Origin: Hymenobacter mellowenesis
GTDB lineage: Bacteria > Bacteroidota > Bacteroidia > Cytophagales > Hymenobacteraceae
Direction: 5' to 3'
Assembly (NCBI RefSeq): GCF_030581005.1
Contig: NZ_JAUQSX010000014.1
Coordinates: 105,291 to 169,290, forward strand
DNA: 64,000 bases
Part shown: positions 35,009-42,333 of the stretch, piece by piece
Numbering within the stretch: the first letter of the stretch is position 1
Layout: each line of letters opens with the position of its first letter
Program-made: the position numbers and the translations under genes
The notes under the pieces: model-generated
Databases searched by the model: none
What the model was told of the DNA's origin: nothing
Seen by the model: the letters and a program-made list of their open reading frames with translations, nothing else

Positions 35009-35410
35009 ATGAAACGCTATTTTGTTAGGACGCTATTTTTAGGATGGCTCTTCCTGTTGGTGGCTGGCGCGGCGCACGCGCAAACCGATATTCTCGGGGC
35101 GGTGCGGTCGGCGTTGCGCAATGGCTCGTCCCGCGAGCTTTCCCAGTACTTTGCCCCCACCGTAGAAATTGGTTTTGACGGTGACAGGCAAAGCTACAAC
35201 TCGACCCAGGCCGAGATTGTGATGAAAGACATCTTCGCCAAGAATGCGCCCAGTACGTTCGAGTTTATTCACCAGGGCCAGAGCGGCGAAGGCATTCAAT
35301 ACGCCATTGGCCGCTACACGGGCCGCGGCGGCGCCTACCGGGTTTTCGTTAAGCTGAAGCCAACCCGTGGGGCTCCACTGATTGACACACTGGAATTTAC
35401 GAAAGAATGA
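35009..35410 (+). CDS. DUF4783 secreted protein
   Basis: The 133-residue product has a signal peptide (residues 1-24, AGAAHA-Q) and a single small alpha+beta domain of the cystatin/NTF2-like shape: DILGAVRSALRNGSSRELSQYFAPTVEIGFDGDRQSYNSTQAEIVMKDIF, FEFIHQGQSGEGIQYAIGRY, FVKLKPTRGAPLIDTLEFTKE. This matches the Bacteroidota DUF4783 family, which I recall as often next to nadC, as here. Role unknown; the domain shape suggests a periplasmic binding or scaffold function. It has its own terminator, so it is not strictly cotranscribed with nadC. Confidence 0.85.
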   Translation: MKRYFVRTLFLGWLFLLVAGAAHAQTDILGAVRSALRNGSSRELSQYFAPTVEIGFDGDRQSYNSTQAEIVMKDIFAKNAPSTFEFIHQGQSGEGIQYAIGRYTGRGGAYRVFVKLKPTRGAPLIDTLEFTKE

Positions 35411-35416
35411 ATGTGA

Positions 35417-35445
35417 GCCCCGACCCAATCAGGTCGGGGCTTTTT
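35417..35445 (+). terminator. Rho-independent terminator after the DUF4783 gene
   Basis: GCCCCGACC and GGTCGGGGC form a perfect 9-bp stem with loop CAATCA, followed by TTTTT. Confidence 0.95.
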
Positions 35446-35483
35446 CGTGGGCCTGAACCGAGTCGTTTAAGTTAAGAAAGCAT

Positions 35484-35582
35484 GTCACGTCGAACGCAGC
35501 CGAGACAGCTCGCGTGCTGTCACTAATTCCGTTGATTGGATTACCTCGGCACGCGAGCTGTCTCGGCTGCGCTCGACCTGAC
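35484..35582. repeat. Inverted repeat upstream of nadC (family A variant)
   Basis: Arms 35484-35517 and 35549-35582 (34 bp, two mismatches) contain CGCAGCCGAGACAGCTCGCG. This is a variant of the family A sentence in which GAAGCATCTC is replaced by GAGACAGCTC. The loop is 31 nt. Confidence 0.9.
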
Positions 35583-35647
35583 GGTTCTGGTGGCTTCCTC
35601 CGTTGCTATAGTATTACGTCCGGTTTTCCCAGCCGCCGCAAGGGCCG

Positions 35648-35655
35648 TACCTTTG
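35648..35655 (+). promoter_or_regulatory. -7 box TACCTTTG for nadC
   Basis: Exact TAnnTTTG match (TACCTTTGC), ending four bases before the GTG start at 35660, which predicts a leaderless or nearly leaderless messenger. Confidence 0.6.
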
Positions 35656-35659
35656 CGCC

Positions 35660-36526
35660 GTGCAAATCCCTCCCGCTCCGTATCTGACTCCCGAAGCCAT
35701 TACCACCTTCATCCGCACGGCCCTGGCCGAGGACGTGGGCGACGGCGACCATTCGGCCCTGGCCGCCATTCCGGCCGATGCCCGCAACCGCGCCCACCTG
35801 CTGGTGAAGGGCGAAGGCCTGCTGGCCGGCATGGCGCTGGCTCCGCTGATTTTCAAGGAAGTGGACCCGGCCCTGCAACTAACGCCGCTGCTGGCCGATG
35901 GCACGCCCGTGAAACACGGCGACATTGCCTTCATCGTGGAAGGCCCGGCGCGCAGCATCCTCACCGCCGAGCGGCTGGTGCTCAACTGCATGCAGCGCAT
36001 GAGTGGCATTGCCACCTACACGGCCCATTTGAATAACCTCATTGCCGGCACCACCGCCAAGCTGCTCGACACGCGCAAGACCACGCCCAACTTCCGCCTG
36101 TGTGAGAAGTGGGCCGTGCTCATTGGCGGCGGCGTGAACCACCGCTACGGGCTGTTCGACATGATTATTCTGAAGGACAACCACGTGGACTACGTCGGCG
36201 GCATTGCCCAGGCCATTGCAGCCACGCACGCCTACTTAGCCCAAACTGGCCGGCAGCTACCCATTGAAATCGAAACCCGCTCCCTAGAAGAAGTGCAGCA
36301 AGCCGTAGAGGCCGGCGGCATCACGCGCATCATGCTCGACAACATGAAGCCCGACCAGCTGCGCGAGGCGGTCGCCCTCGTGGCCGGCCGCTACCCCACC
36401 GAGGCCAGCGGCGGCATCACGGAGCAAACCATAGCCGAAGTGGCCCAGACCGGCGTGGACTACATCTCGGTGGGTGCCCTCACACACTCCGTCAAGAGCC
36501 TGGATTTGAGCTTGAAAGCGTATTAA
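35660..36526 (+). CDS. nadC: Nicotinate-nucleotide pyrophosphorylase (carboxylating)
   Basis: The 288-residue product uses a GTG start at 35660. Family features: FIRTALAEDVGDGDHS at the N-terminus, LLVKGEGLLAGM, ERLVLNCMQRMSGIATYT, LLDTRKTTPNFRLCEKWAVLIGGGVNHRYGLFDMIILKDNH (quinolinate and phosphate site), IEIETRSLEEV and the last barrel loop SGGITEQTI...ISVGALTHS. It converts quinolinate and PRPP to nicotinate mononucleotide in de novo NAD synthesis. Length is normal. No nadA or nadB is in the window. Confidence 0.97.
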   Translation: MQIPPAPYLTPEAITTFIRTALAEDVGDGDHSALAAIPADARNRAHLLVKGEGLLAGMALAPLIFKEVDPALQLTPLLADGTPVKHGDIAFIVEGPARSILTAERLVLNCMQRMSGIATYTAHLNNLIAGTTAKLLDTRKTTPNFRLCEKWAVLIGGGVNHRYGLFDMIILKDNHVDYVGGIAQAIAATHAYLAQTGRQLPIEIETRSLEEVQQAVEAGGITRIMLDNMKPDQLREAVALVAGRYPTEASGGITEQTIAEVAQTGVDYISVGALTHSVKSLDLSLKAY

Positions 36527-36538
36527 TTCCTTTTTAAA

Positions 36539-36638
36539 AGAACGTCATGCTGAGCGTAGTCGAAGCATCTCTACCGCGATACTAATCAGATTTACTACTA
36601 CGGTAGAGATGCTTCGGCTGCGCTCAGCATGACGTTCT
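36539..36638. repeat. Long intergenic inverted repeat (family A, copy 4)
   Basis: Arms 36539-36576 and 36601-36638 are 38 bp. Two C-to-T changes in the left arm become G-U pairs in RNA, so the hairpin is nearly perfect. It ends 19 bases before the next start codon. Confidence 0.93.
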
Positions 36639-36657
36639 ACCTAGCCATACCCACTAT

Positions 36658-37290
36658 ATGAACCAACCCAACCAACGGGGCGGAGGCGGCGGTTTCCGCC
36701 AGGCGCAGCAGGCATCGCCGCTGGCCATTCGCACCAAAAAATCGCAACTTACCACCGATGCTTACACCAAGATGGTGATGGGCGAGGTGTGGAAAAAAGA
36801 CTGGCCCTACGCCCTGATTCCGTTCGTGCTGGGGCTGCTGCCGGCCATTTTCCTGCCGTCGTGGTGGTGGATTGCCTTAGCCGTAGTGCTCACCATTCTG
36901 TTCGTGCTGTTCCGCTCGGCGCAGGTGACGGGCATTACCCAGATGGAGCAGAGCAAGCCGCTGTTTGAGCGCATGGCGTTTGAGATGGATAACAAGCAAC
37001 TGCTGCTGCGCGTAGGCCCCGAAAAGGAAGGCAAGGCCATGCAGCTGACCTGGGACATGATTGACCGGGCCCGCCGCGACCCCGACGCCTACCTGCTCTA
37101 CCTGAAGCCCGGCACGCCGCCGGAAGGACTGGCCGCGTGGCGCCTGTGGCTGGCGCGCACGTTTGATGTGCCGGTGTTTTTACATTTGCCTTTCAAAATC
37201 TTCAACGCCGACAACGACCGCAAGCTGTTTGAGGCCCTGTTGCGCCGCAAAAACCTGCTGCCCGCCGAAGCCGGCGCGGCCACCGTTTAA
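36658..37290 (+). CDS. Two-helix membrane protein with PH/YcxB-like domain, unknown
   Basis: The 210-residue product has a Gly/Gln-rich start (NQRGGGGGFRQAQQ), two adjacent membrane segments at about residues 50-85 (YALIPFVLGLLPAIFL, WWWIALAVVLTILFVLF), and a beta-rich cytoplasmic part (FEMDNKQLLLRVGPEKEGKAMQLTWDMIDRARRDPDAYLLYL) ending in a helix (RKLFEALLRRKN). The arrangement resembles YcxB-like two-helix proteins, and it resembles the protein at 23192 in layout though not clearly in sequence. Function unknown. Confidence 0.75.
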   Translation: MNQPNQRGGGGGFRQAQQASPLAIRTKKSQLTTDAYTKMVMGEVWKKDWPYALIPFVLGLLPAIFLPSWWWIALAVVLTILFVLFRSAQVTGITQMEQSKPLFERMAFEMDNKQLLLRVGPEKEGKAMQLTWDMIDRARRDPDAYLLYLKPGTPPEGLAAWRLWLARTFDVPVFLHLPFKIFNADNDRKLFEALLRRKNLLPAEAGAATV

Positions 37291-37317
37291 ATTTTAACCT
37301 CTGCTAATTTTACTTCG

Positions 37318-37689
37318 ATGAAATTGACCTCCACCCTGTTGCTGGCCGTTTCCGCCGCTACTTTGGCCCTGACTTCCTGCAGCAGCGAGCCCTCCGACTG
37401 GCGCCCCGACGAGAAGGTATCGACCGACCTGGTGGCCCCCGGCACCCGCGACACCGAGAACTTCGACCATTCGGTGCCCAACGCTTCCATCGAAAACGCG
37501 CACTCGCCGCTGATAGAGGCCGCCGAAGCCGACAATCAGAGCCCGGCCTCAGCTACGATGCGCGTGACGCCGGAATCGGCCACGTCGGCCAACGCGGAAG
37601 AGGGCATGATTAAGCGCGGCAAAATGGACGACGCCGGCAAATCGAGCCAGGCGGATACGGCCGAAAACGGCCACGCCATTCAGCGCTAA
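37318..37689 (+). CDS. Small lipoprotein, unknown
   Basis: The 123-residue product has a lipobox LTSC at residues 18-21 and a mature part without Cys that is rich in Ala, Asp, Glu and Ser (PSDWRPDEKVSTDLVAPGTRD, EAAEADNQSPASATMRV). It looks disordered. It has no known family. It lies 27 bases after the membrane protein gene, so it is probably in one transcript with it. Confidence 0.7.
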   Translation: MKLTSTLLLAVSAATLALTSCSSEPSDWRPDEKVSTDLVAPGTRDTENFDHSVPNASIENAHSPLIEAAEADNQSPASATMRVTPESATSANAEEGMIKRGKMDDAGKSSQADTAENGHAIQR

Positions 37690-37724
37690 CCCGCGCGGCA
37701 TATTTCGGTTGTTATCGATTGGGT

Positions 37725-37762
37725 GGCAGCTTTGCCCGCCGGCTGGCGGTCGCAAAGCTGCC
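37725..37762 (+). terminator. Stem-loop after the lipoprotein gene
   Basis: GGCAGCTTTGC at 37725-37735 pairs perfectly with GCAAAGCTGCC at 37752-37762. A second overlapping stem uses CGCAAAGC and GCTTTGCG (37751-37770). A T run is weak (ATTTTG), so termination is probable but not certain. Confidence 0.5.
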
Positions 37763-37778
37763 GCTTTGCGTCATTTTG

Positions 37779-37868
37779 GAATGAGGAATGGGGAATGAAG
37801 AATGAAGAATTGGCGCTTGTGGCGTCGGTTTCTCGTTTTTCATTCCTCATTCCTTATTCCTCATTCTT
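37779..37868. repeat. Imperfect inverted repeat of GAATGAGGAAT units (family F)
   Basis: The left side (37779-37810) repeats GGAATGAGGAATGGGGAATG, and the right side (37839-37868) repeats the complement CATTCCTCATTCC. It ends six bases before the ZIP transporter start codon. Confidence 0.8.
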
Positions 37869-37874
37869 TGCGTT

Positions 37875-38621
37875 ATGGGGTTTGCTATTTTCTTGCTGCT
37901 GCTCACGGTGCTGGGCGCGGGCGCGGCGGCGGCGTGGGTGCCGGTGGCGCAGGGCGGCCGCTGGATGAAGCCGCTGCTGGCCTTTAGCGGCGCCTATCTG
38001 TTCACGCTCACGGTCACGCACATTTTGCCCGAGGCGCTGGAACTGCTACCGGGTCATTCGGCGCGGGTGGGCTATTGGGTGCTGGCGGGCTTTTTCGGGC
38101 AGCTGCTGCTGGAGGTGCTGTCGCAGGGCGTGGAGCACGGGCACGTACACCACGAGGCCGCGCACGGGCACGACGCGCCGGGCCGGGTGCCGTTTTTGCT
38201 GCTGGGGGCGCTGGTGGTGCACTCGTTTCTGGAGGGCAGCATCTTGGTGCGCAACCCGGAGGTGGGCGACATCAGCCAGAATTTCTACGCCATTGTGGTG
38301 GGCGTAGCGCTGCATCACATGCCGGCGGCGTTTGCGCTGGCCACGCTGCTGCGGCTGCGGCTGGGCAGCTTCCGGCGGGTGTGGCCGGGGCTGCTGATTT
38401 TCGCGCTGGCCTCGCCGGTGGGCATTCTGTTCAGCAACTACGTGGTGCTGAGCAAGCTGCTGAGCACGGGGCTGTACGCGGCGCTGCTGGGGCTGGTGGC
38501 TGGCAATTTCCTGCACGTATCCACCACCATCCTCTTCGAAACCAGCCCCGAGCACCGGCTCAACTGGCCCAAGCTGGGCGCTACACTGGCGGGGCTGCTG
38601 CTGGCGCTGGCAGTGGCGTAG
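37875..38621 (+). CDS. ZIP-family metal transporter
   Basis: The 248-residue product has about eight membrane segments and a His-rich cytoplasmic loop at about residues 88-101 (HGHVHHEAAHGHD). The metal-site helices carry HSFLEGS (residues 116-122, family usual HNxPEG) and ALHHMPAAF (residues 146-153, family usual HExPHE). It therefore belongs to the ZIP family of divalent metal importers (zinc, iron or manganese), but with changed metal-site residues (Leu for Pro, Ala for Glu). Specificity cannot be predicted. The 6-bp spacing from the repeat before it suggests coupling to that sequence. Confidence 0.85.
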   Translation: MGFAIFLLLLTVLGAGAAAAWVPVAQGGRWMKPLLAFSGAYLFTLTVTHILPEALELLPGHSARVGYWVLAGFFGQLLLEVLSQGVEHGHVHHEAAHGHDAPGRVPFLLLGALVVHSFLEGSILVRNPEVGDISQNFYAIVVGVALHHMPAAFALATLLRLRLGSFRRVWPGLLIFALASPVGILFSNYVVLSKLLSTGLYAALLGLVAGNFLHVSTTILFETSPEHRLNWPKLGATLAGLLLALAVA

Positions 38622-38710
38622 CGCAGTTTTGTGAGCCGGAGTTGGCATTCCAAGTCACAGCTCCACTTTCAAATGAAGTCGTTTAGAAAGTCTGAAAATT
38701 TAAAACTGAA

Positions 38711-38800
38711 CGTCATGCTGAGCGAAGTCGAAGCATCTCTACCGCGCAAGCATATCATTTACTACTGCGGTAGAGATGCTTCGACAAGCTCAGCATGACG
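38711..38800. repeat. Inverted repeat with unlike arms (family A, copy 5)
   Basis: Left arm 38711-38745 (core GAGCGAAGTCGAAGC) and right arm 38767-38800 (complement core GAGCTTGTCGAAGC) match outside this core but differ by an insertion and substitutions within it. It is the only repeat in the 307-bp gap 38622-38928. I see nothing else in that gap beyond AT-rich sequence at 38820-38900. Confidence 0.85.
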
Positions 38801-38928
38801 AGCTGAAGACTTCCTAAATAGCTTCCATAGCAGGAACGGTGGTTTGCAATACGTTATAAAGTCATTTGGCTGCAGTTTTATCTGGCATCAAGCCAGTAAA
38901 GACCCCGCTATTCTTTCGGCCAGACTAC

Positions 38929-39888
38929 TTATTGCTTCGCCTTGTATTCTTCTCTAATCCAGCCAATGGCACGCGCCACTACTTCTGCTGGCTTGAGCGG
39001 TTCGTCGGGGGCTATTGAGTGGCCATACCGTACCAGGCGGCGGTCGGCGAACACGGCGGTTGTCAGCAAGAGAACGGACCCATCGGACAAGTAAAAGCGG
39101 CTTCTGCTGGTAGACACGCCGCACGTGCCCGCCCCAAAGCTGCGGGTGTGTTTCCGGGCTTTGAAGGCAACCGCCACGGCCTCGCCCGAGCTGGCCGTTA
39201 AGGTATCGGTCAGCACAGCCACTACCGGGCTAGTAGACTTCAACGTGTAATAACTGGCTGTTTCTGCCTGTACATCGCCGTCAAATAAGGCCTTGCCTTT
39301 TTCGTAGCGCCAAACGGCTTTCGTATTGTTCGGGTCTAAAGAGTAACCCAGCGTGTCTTCTCCCAAAATCGGCCCTACCCCCACGAGCATCGGCCACATA
39401 TTCCCCCCCATGTTTCCTCTCAAATCCACGAGCCAGCCTTTTAACTCTCGTTTATCCCGCTCCTTAATTTGGGCCTGCACGTGGGCGATGTACGCGTCCA
39501 GCTTTTCCTGGCTGCCGACAACCCAGGGAATTCTGATGTAGCCGATGTCCTGGGGCACCGGCTCGTCGGGGTATATTGGGGGTTGCTGGTCAGCGGGGGC
39601 CTCGGGGCTATTTACTGGGCTGGCGGGCACAAAAGCACTGTGCTTATCGCCCAAGGCAACGATGGCCAATAAAACCGCTGGATAGGCCTGCTCAATTGTT
39701 TTGGCGCCGCTTGCCTGCGCTAGCAGATTCTTCCTGAAATTTACCCAGTTTATCGCCGCCCGGTTGATGGAATTGGCTTGCATGATACCGGCCACTTCCT
39801 CCAGGTATTTCTGCACCGCAGGGGCGGGCGGTCTACGTTGGGCATCACAAGAGATAACGAGGAAGCATAAAAGACAGAGCTTGACCAT
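38929..39888 (-). CDS. S41-family (C-terminal processing peptidase-like) lipoprotein
   Basis: The 319-residue product starts at the ATG at 39888, followed by a lipobox LVISC. The S41 domain has IGYIRIPW, LKGWLVDLRGNMGGNMWPML (substrate loop), the nucleophile region LTDTLTASSGEAVAVAFKA and FGAGTCGVSTSRS. S41 serine peptidases cut unstructured C-termini. No PDZ domain is seen and the protein is short for the family, like the interphotoreceptor-retinoid-binding-protein-like group. It is a lone minus-strand gene, AT-richer than its neighbours, downstream of cbpM. Confidence 0.85.
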   Translation of the reverse strand: MVKLCLLCFLVISCDAQRRPPAPAVQKYLEEVAGIMQANSINRAAINWVNFRKNLLAQASGAKTIEQAYPAVLLAIVALGDKHSAFVPASPVNSPEAPADQQPPIYPDEPVPQDIGYIRIPWVVGSQEKLDAYIAHVQAQIKERDKRELKGWLVDLRGNMGGNMWPMLVGVGPILGEDTLGYSLDPNNTKAVWRYEKGKALFDGDVQAETASYYTLKSTSPVVAVLTDTLTASSGEAVAVAFKARKHTRSFGAGTCGVSTSRSRFYLSDGSVLLLTTAVFADRRLVRYGHSIAPDEPLKPAEVVARAIGWIREEYKAKQ

Positions 39889-39939
39889 CCTGTTTGCGTG
39901 GGGTGTTGAGGCGAAGCTCAAGCAGACTCAGACAGTTGC

Positions 39940-40263
39940 TTATAAATCCAAGGTAGGCCCAACACCCAATAAAAACGCCTCCAGCTGGCGGGCGCGGGCC
40001 GTTTCGCGGGCCAGCAGCGTCTGCAGGCGCACCAGGCGCTGGCGCATGGCCAGAATCACGTCGAGGGCTTCGGGGGCCAGGCCCAGCTCGTGGTGCAAGC
40101 GGGCGAGGCGCGGCAGGTCGTCGGGCTCATCGACGATAACGGTTTCGGGCGCGGGGGCCAGGCGCAGCAGGCCGGCTTGCAGAAACTCGTGCAAGGCTGT
40201 GGGTGCCAAGCCGTAGCGGGCCGAGCATTCCTGAAAAGTGAGGGTGATGAAGTGCGTTTCCAT
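39940..40263 (-). CDS. cbpM: Chaperone modulator CbpM
   Basis: The 107-residue MerR-like helical protein (FITLTFQECSARYGLAPTALHEFLQAGLL, then LPRLARLHHELGLAPEALDVILAMRQRLVRL) matches CbpM, which binds the J-domain of CbpA and blocks its cochaperone activity. It follows cbpA by 15 bases on the same strand, the usual arrangement for this pair. Confidence 0.9.
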   Translation of the reverse strand: METHFITLTFQECSARYGLAPTALHEFLQAGLLRLAPAPETVIVDEPDDLPRLARLHHELGLAPEALDVILAMRQRLVRLQTLLARETARARQLEAFLLGVGPTLDL

Positions 40264-40278
40264 GGCAACGAAACAAGG

Positions 40279-41214
40279 TTAGGCTTCGGGACGAAAGGCG
40301 GCCAGTTGCTGAATCAGTTCTTTTTCGGGCTCGGTGAGGTGCTGCGGGAGCGTCAGGTTCAGGCGCAGGTACAGGTCGCCGAACTGGCCGTCCTTGCGGT
40401 ACACGGGGAAGCCTTTGCCGCGCAGGCGCAGGCGGGTTCCGTTCTGGGTTTCGGGCTTGAGCTTGATTTTGACGGGGCCGCTGAGCGTATCCACGGTTTG
40501 CTCGCCGCCGAGCAGGGCTTTGTAGATGCTCACGGGCACGTCCTGGGTGAGGTCGTCGCCGGTGCGGGCGTAGCGGGCATCGGGCCGGATGCGAAAGGTG
40601 ATGAGCAGCGAGCCGTTGGGTCCGCCGTTGCGGCCGGGGCCGCCCTGGTCGCGCAGCCGGATGGTCTGGCCGTCGGCCACGCCGGGCTGAATGGTGATGC
40701 GCAGGTTTTTGCCGTTCACCGTAATGGTGCGCGGGCCGCCGTGGTAGGCTTCCTCCAGGCTCAGCTCCAGCTCGGCCGAGTAGTCCTGACCGGCGCCGGG
40801 GCGGCTGCTCCGGCCCCCGCCGCCGCCCATGTTGCCAAACAACGAGCCGAAGAAGTCGGAGAAATCCTCGCCTTCGCCGCCGAAACCGCCCCCAAAGCCG
40901 CCGCCCTGGCCCTGAGTGTACTGGCTCCAATCGAAGCCGCCGCCGGGCTGGCCGCCGCGGCCGGCCCCGCCGCCGGGCTGCTGCTGGTAGCGCTGCCAGT
41001 CGGCCCCGAACTGGTCGTACTTCTTGCGCTTTTCGGGGTCGCTGAGGACTTCGTTGGCCTCGTTGATTTCCTTGAATTTTTGCTCCGCGCCTTTGTCGTT
41101 GGGGTTCACATCGGGGTGATGCTGGCGGGCGAGCTTGCGGTAGGCCTTCTTGATTTGCTCGGCGGTGGCCGTCTTTTCGAGGCCCAGCGTCTTGTAATAG
41201 TCTTTGTAATCCAT
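40279..41214 (-). CDS. cbpA: Curved DNA-binding/DnaJ-like cochaperone CbpA
   Basis: The 311-residue product has a J-domain at residues 1-70 (DYYKTLGLEKTATAEQIKKAYRKLARQHHPDVNPN, with the HPD motif), a Gly/Phe-rich linker at about residues 75-165 (GGGAGRGGQPGGG), and a C-terminal substrate-binding domain (TITVNGKNLRITIQPGVADGQTIRL...PVSIYKALLGGE). No CxxCxGxG zinc repeats are present, so it is the CbpA type and not DnaJ. It stimulates DnaK and is controlled by CbpM downstream. A -7-like box TAACTTGC lies on the minus strand at 41254-41261, 39 bases before the ATG. Confidence 0.93.
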   Translation of the reverse strand: MDYKDYYKTLGLEKTATAEQIKKAYRKLARQHHPDVNPNDKGAEQKFKEINEANEVLSDPEKRKKYDQFGADWQRYQQQPGGGAGRGGQPGGGFDWSQYTQGQGGGFGGGFGGEGEDFSDFFGSLFGNMGGGGGRSSRPGAGQDYSAELELSLEEAYHGGPRTITVNGKNLRITIQPGVADGQTIRLRDQGGPGRNGGPNGSLLITFRIRPDARYARTGDDLTQDVPVSIYKALLGGEQTVDTLSGPVKIKLKPETQNGTRLRLRGKGFPVYRKDGQFGDLYLRLNLTLPQHLTEPEKELIQQLAAFRPEA

Positions 41215-41394
41215 CGCGGGAAGGAGTTGAAGAGGCCGTGGTGCGGCCGGGCAGCAAGTTATCTGCTATTCGTACATACGGCGTTTGCGGTTGCAGAAAT
41301 ACGCCCGCTTATTATCGCCACAAGCCGCCCCCGACAACGGCCCGGCCCGCTGTCCGCATAGGTGCGGCAGAACCAATCCACTAACACCAATAGG

Positions 41395-41434
41395 GGCGTA
41401 CAGACCAGCAGCAAGGCGTACAGACCAGCAGCAA
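41395..41434. repeat. Exact 20-bp tandem duplication in a divergent spacer
   Basis: GGCGTACAGACCAGCAGCAA occurs twice head to tail, at 41395-41414 and 41415-41434. It lies in the 420-bp gap 41215-41634 between the divergent cbpA gene and the DUF6799 gene. The gap also holds TAACTTGC boxes at 41254-41261 (minus) and 41575-41582 (plus). I see no believable gene in it. Confidence 0.85.
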
Positions 41435-41574
41435 CAAACAGGCATCAAAATTGAATATGGCCTTTTTGACCAAACTTTTTCAGCCAGAAATCGGTACAAA
41501 CCGGACAACTGAAACATTTTTCTAATTTGCACTCGTACATTAAGAGAAGATGAAGTTGAATGTAAAAAAAGGTG

Positions 41575-41582
41575 TAACTTGC
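41575..41582 (+). promoter_or_regulatory. -7-like box TAACTTGC for the DUF6799 gene
   Basis: Same spelling as the box on the other strand for cbpA; 52 nt before the ATG at 41635, in a strongly AT-rich stretch. Confidence 0.35.
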
Positions 41583-41634
41583 GTTCTATTAACGATTCAC
41601 CCAATGCTTAACTTATTCTATTTTTAACTTTACC

Positions 41635-42159
41635 ATGAAATACCCGACGCTCATCTGCCACATTCTCGTGCTGTTGTTGCTCACGGGCGCTGCGGCCCAG
41701 GCCCAAACTAAACTGCCACCCCGCCGCCCTGGGGGCGCCGTGCCGGCACGAGCCAAACTGGCCGCCAACGGCGAAGGCCGCAAAGACGGCCTGACCATGG
41801 AAAAAGGCCGCGTCATTCTCACAGAACTGGGCATCTCGAACCCGCTCACGGCCGACAAAAAGCTGATTAACGGCACCACCATCAGCGCCGGCGGGCTGGT
41901 GACGGCCACCAATGGCACCACCACCCAAATCAACGAGGGCGACCATGTGTCGCTGAGTGGGCGCGTCACCTCCCGCCGCGAAATTGCGGTGGCCGACAGC
42001 CTGGCCAAAATCAAGTCCTTCGATGCCTTACATCCCGGCAAGCGCGAGAAAATGCAGGAAGCCGCCGAGAAAAAGGAAAAAGCCCGGGCCAAGCTGGCCG
42101 AGCAGCGCGCCAAAAACCTGGAGAAAGTAGCCGAGCGGGCCGCCCGCCGCAAGAAATAA
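41635..42159 (+). CDS. Secreted DUF6799-like protein
   Basis: The 174-residue product has a signal peptide (residues 1-23, AAQA-Q). The middle part (KDGLTMEKGRVILTELGIS, LINGTTISAGGLVTATNGTTTQINEGDHVSLSGRV) has the DG/NG-turn pattern of the Bacteroidota DUF6799 family, a small periplasmic beta domain of unknown role. The C-terminal 50 residues are a highly charged Lys/Ala/Glu helix (KREKMQEAAEKKEKARAKL) that probably forms a coiled coil. It is a single-gene unit. Confidence 0.7.
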   Translation: MKYPTLICHILVLLLLTGAAAQAQTKLPPRRPGGAVPARAKLAANGEGRKDGLTMEKGRVILTELGISNPLTADKKLINGTTISAGGLVTATNGTTTQINEGDHVSLSGRVTSRREIAVADSLAKIKSFDALHPGKREKMQEAAEKKEKARAKLAEQRAKNLEKVAERAARRKK

Positions 42160-42265
42160 GCACCGGCTCCCACTGCTGGCCGCGCGCCGCTTCGCTTTCG
42201 GGCGGGGCGGCGCGTTTGCTTTTGAAACCAGCGGCGGTTTGTGTTGCAGAAGCGGGGTTTTGTGT

Positions 42266-42298
42266 AGCTCCGGTCCCCACCCCGGGCCGGAGCTTTGT
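42266..42298 (+). terminator. Probable terminator
   Basis: AGCTCCGG at 42266-42273 pairs perfectly with CCGGAGCT at 42287-42294, then TTGTGTT. The U tract is weak. Confidence 0.55.
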
Positions 42299-42333
42299 GT
42301 TATCAAAAAACACTCACATCCAACCCTAACAAG

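Noticed and set aside
41266..41604. 112-codon minus-strand frame in the cbpA spacer
   Set aside because: It has no start context or family motif and crosses the 20-bp tandem duplication and AT-rich promoter region.
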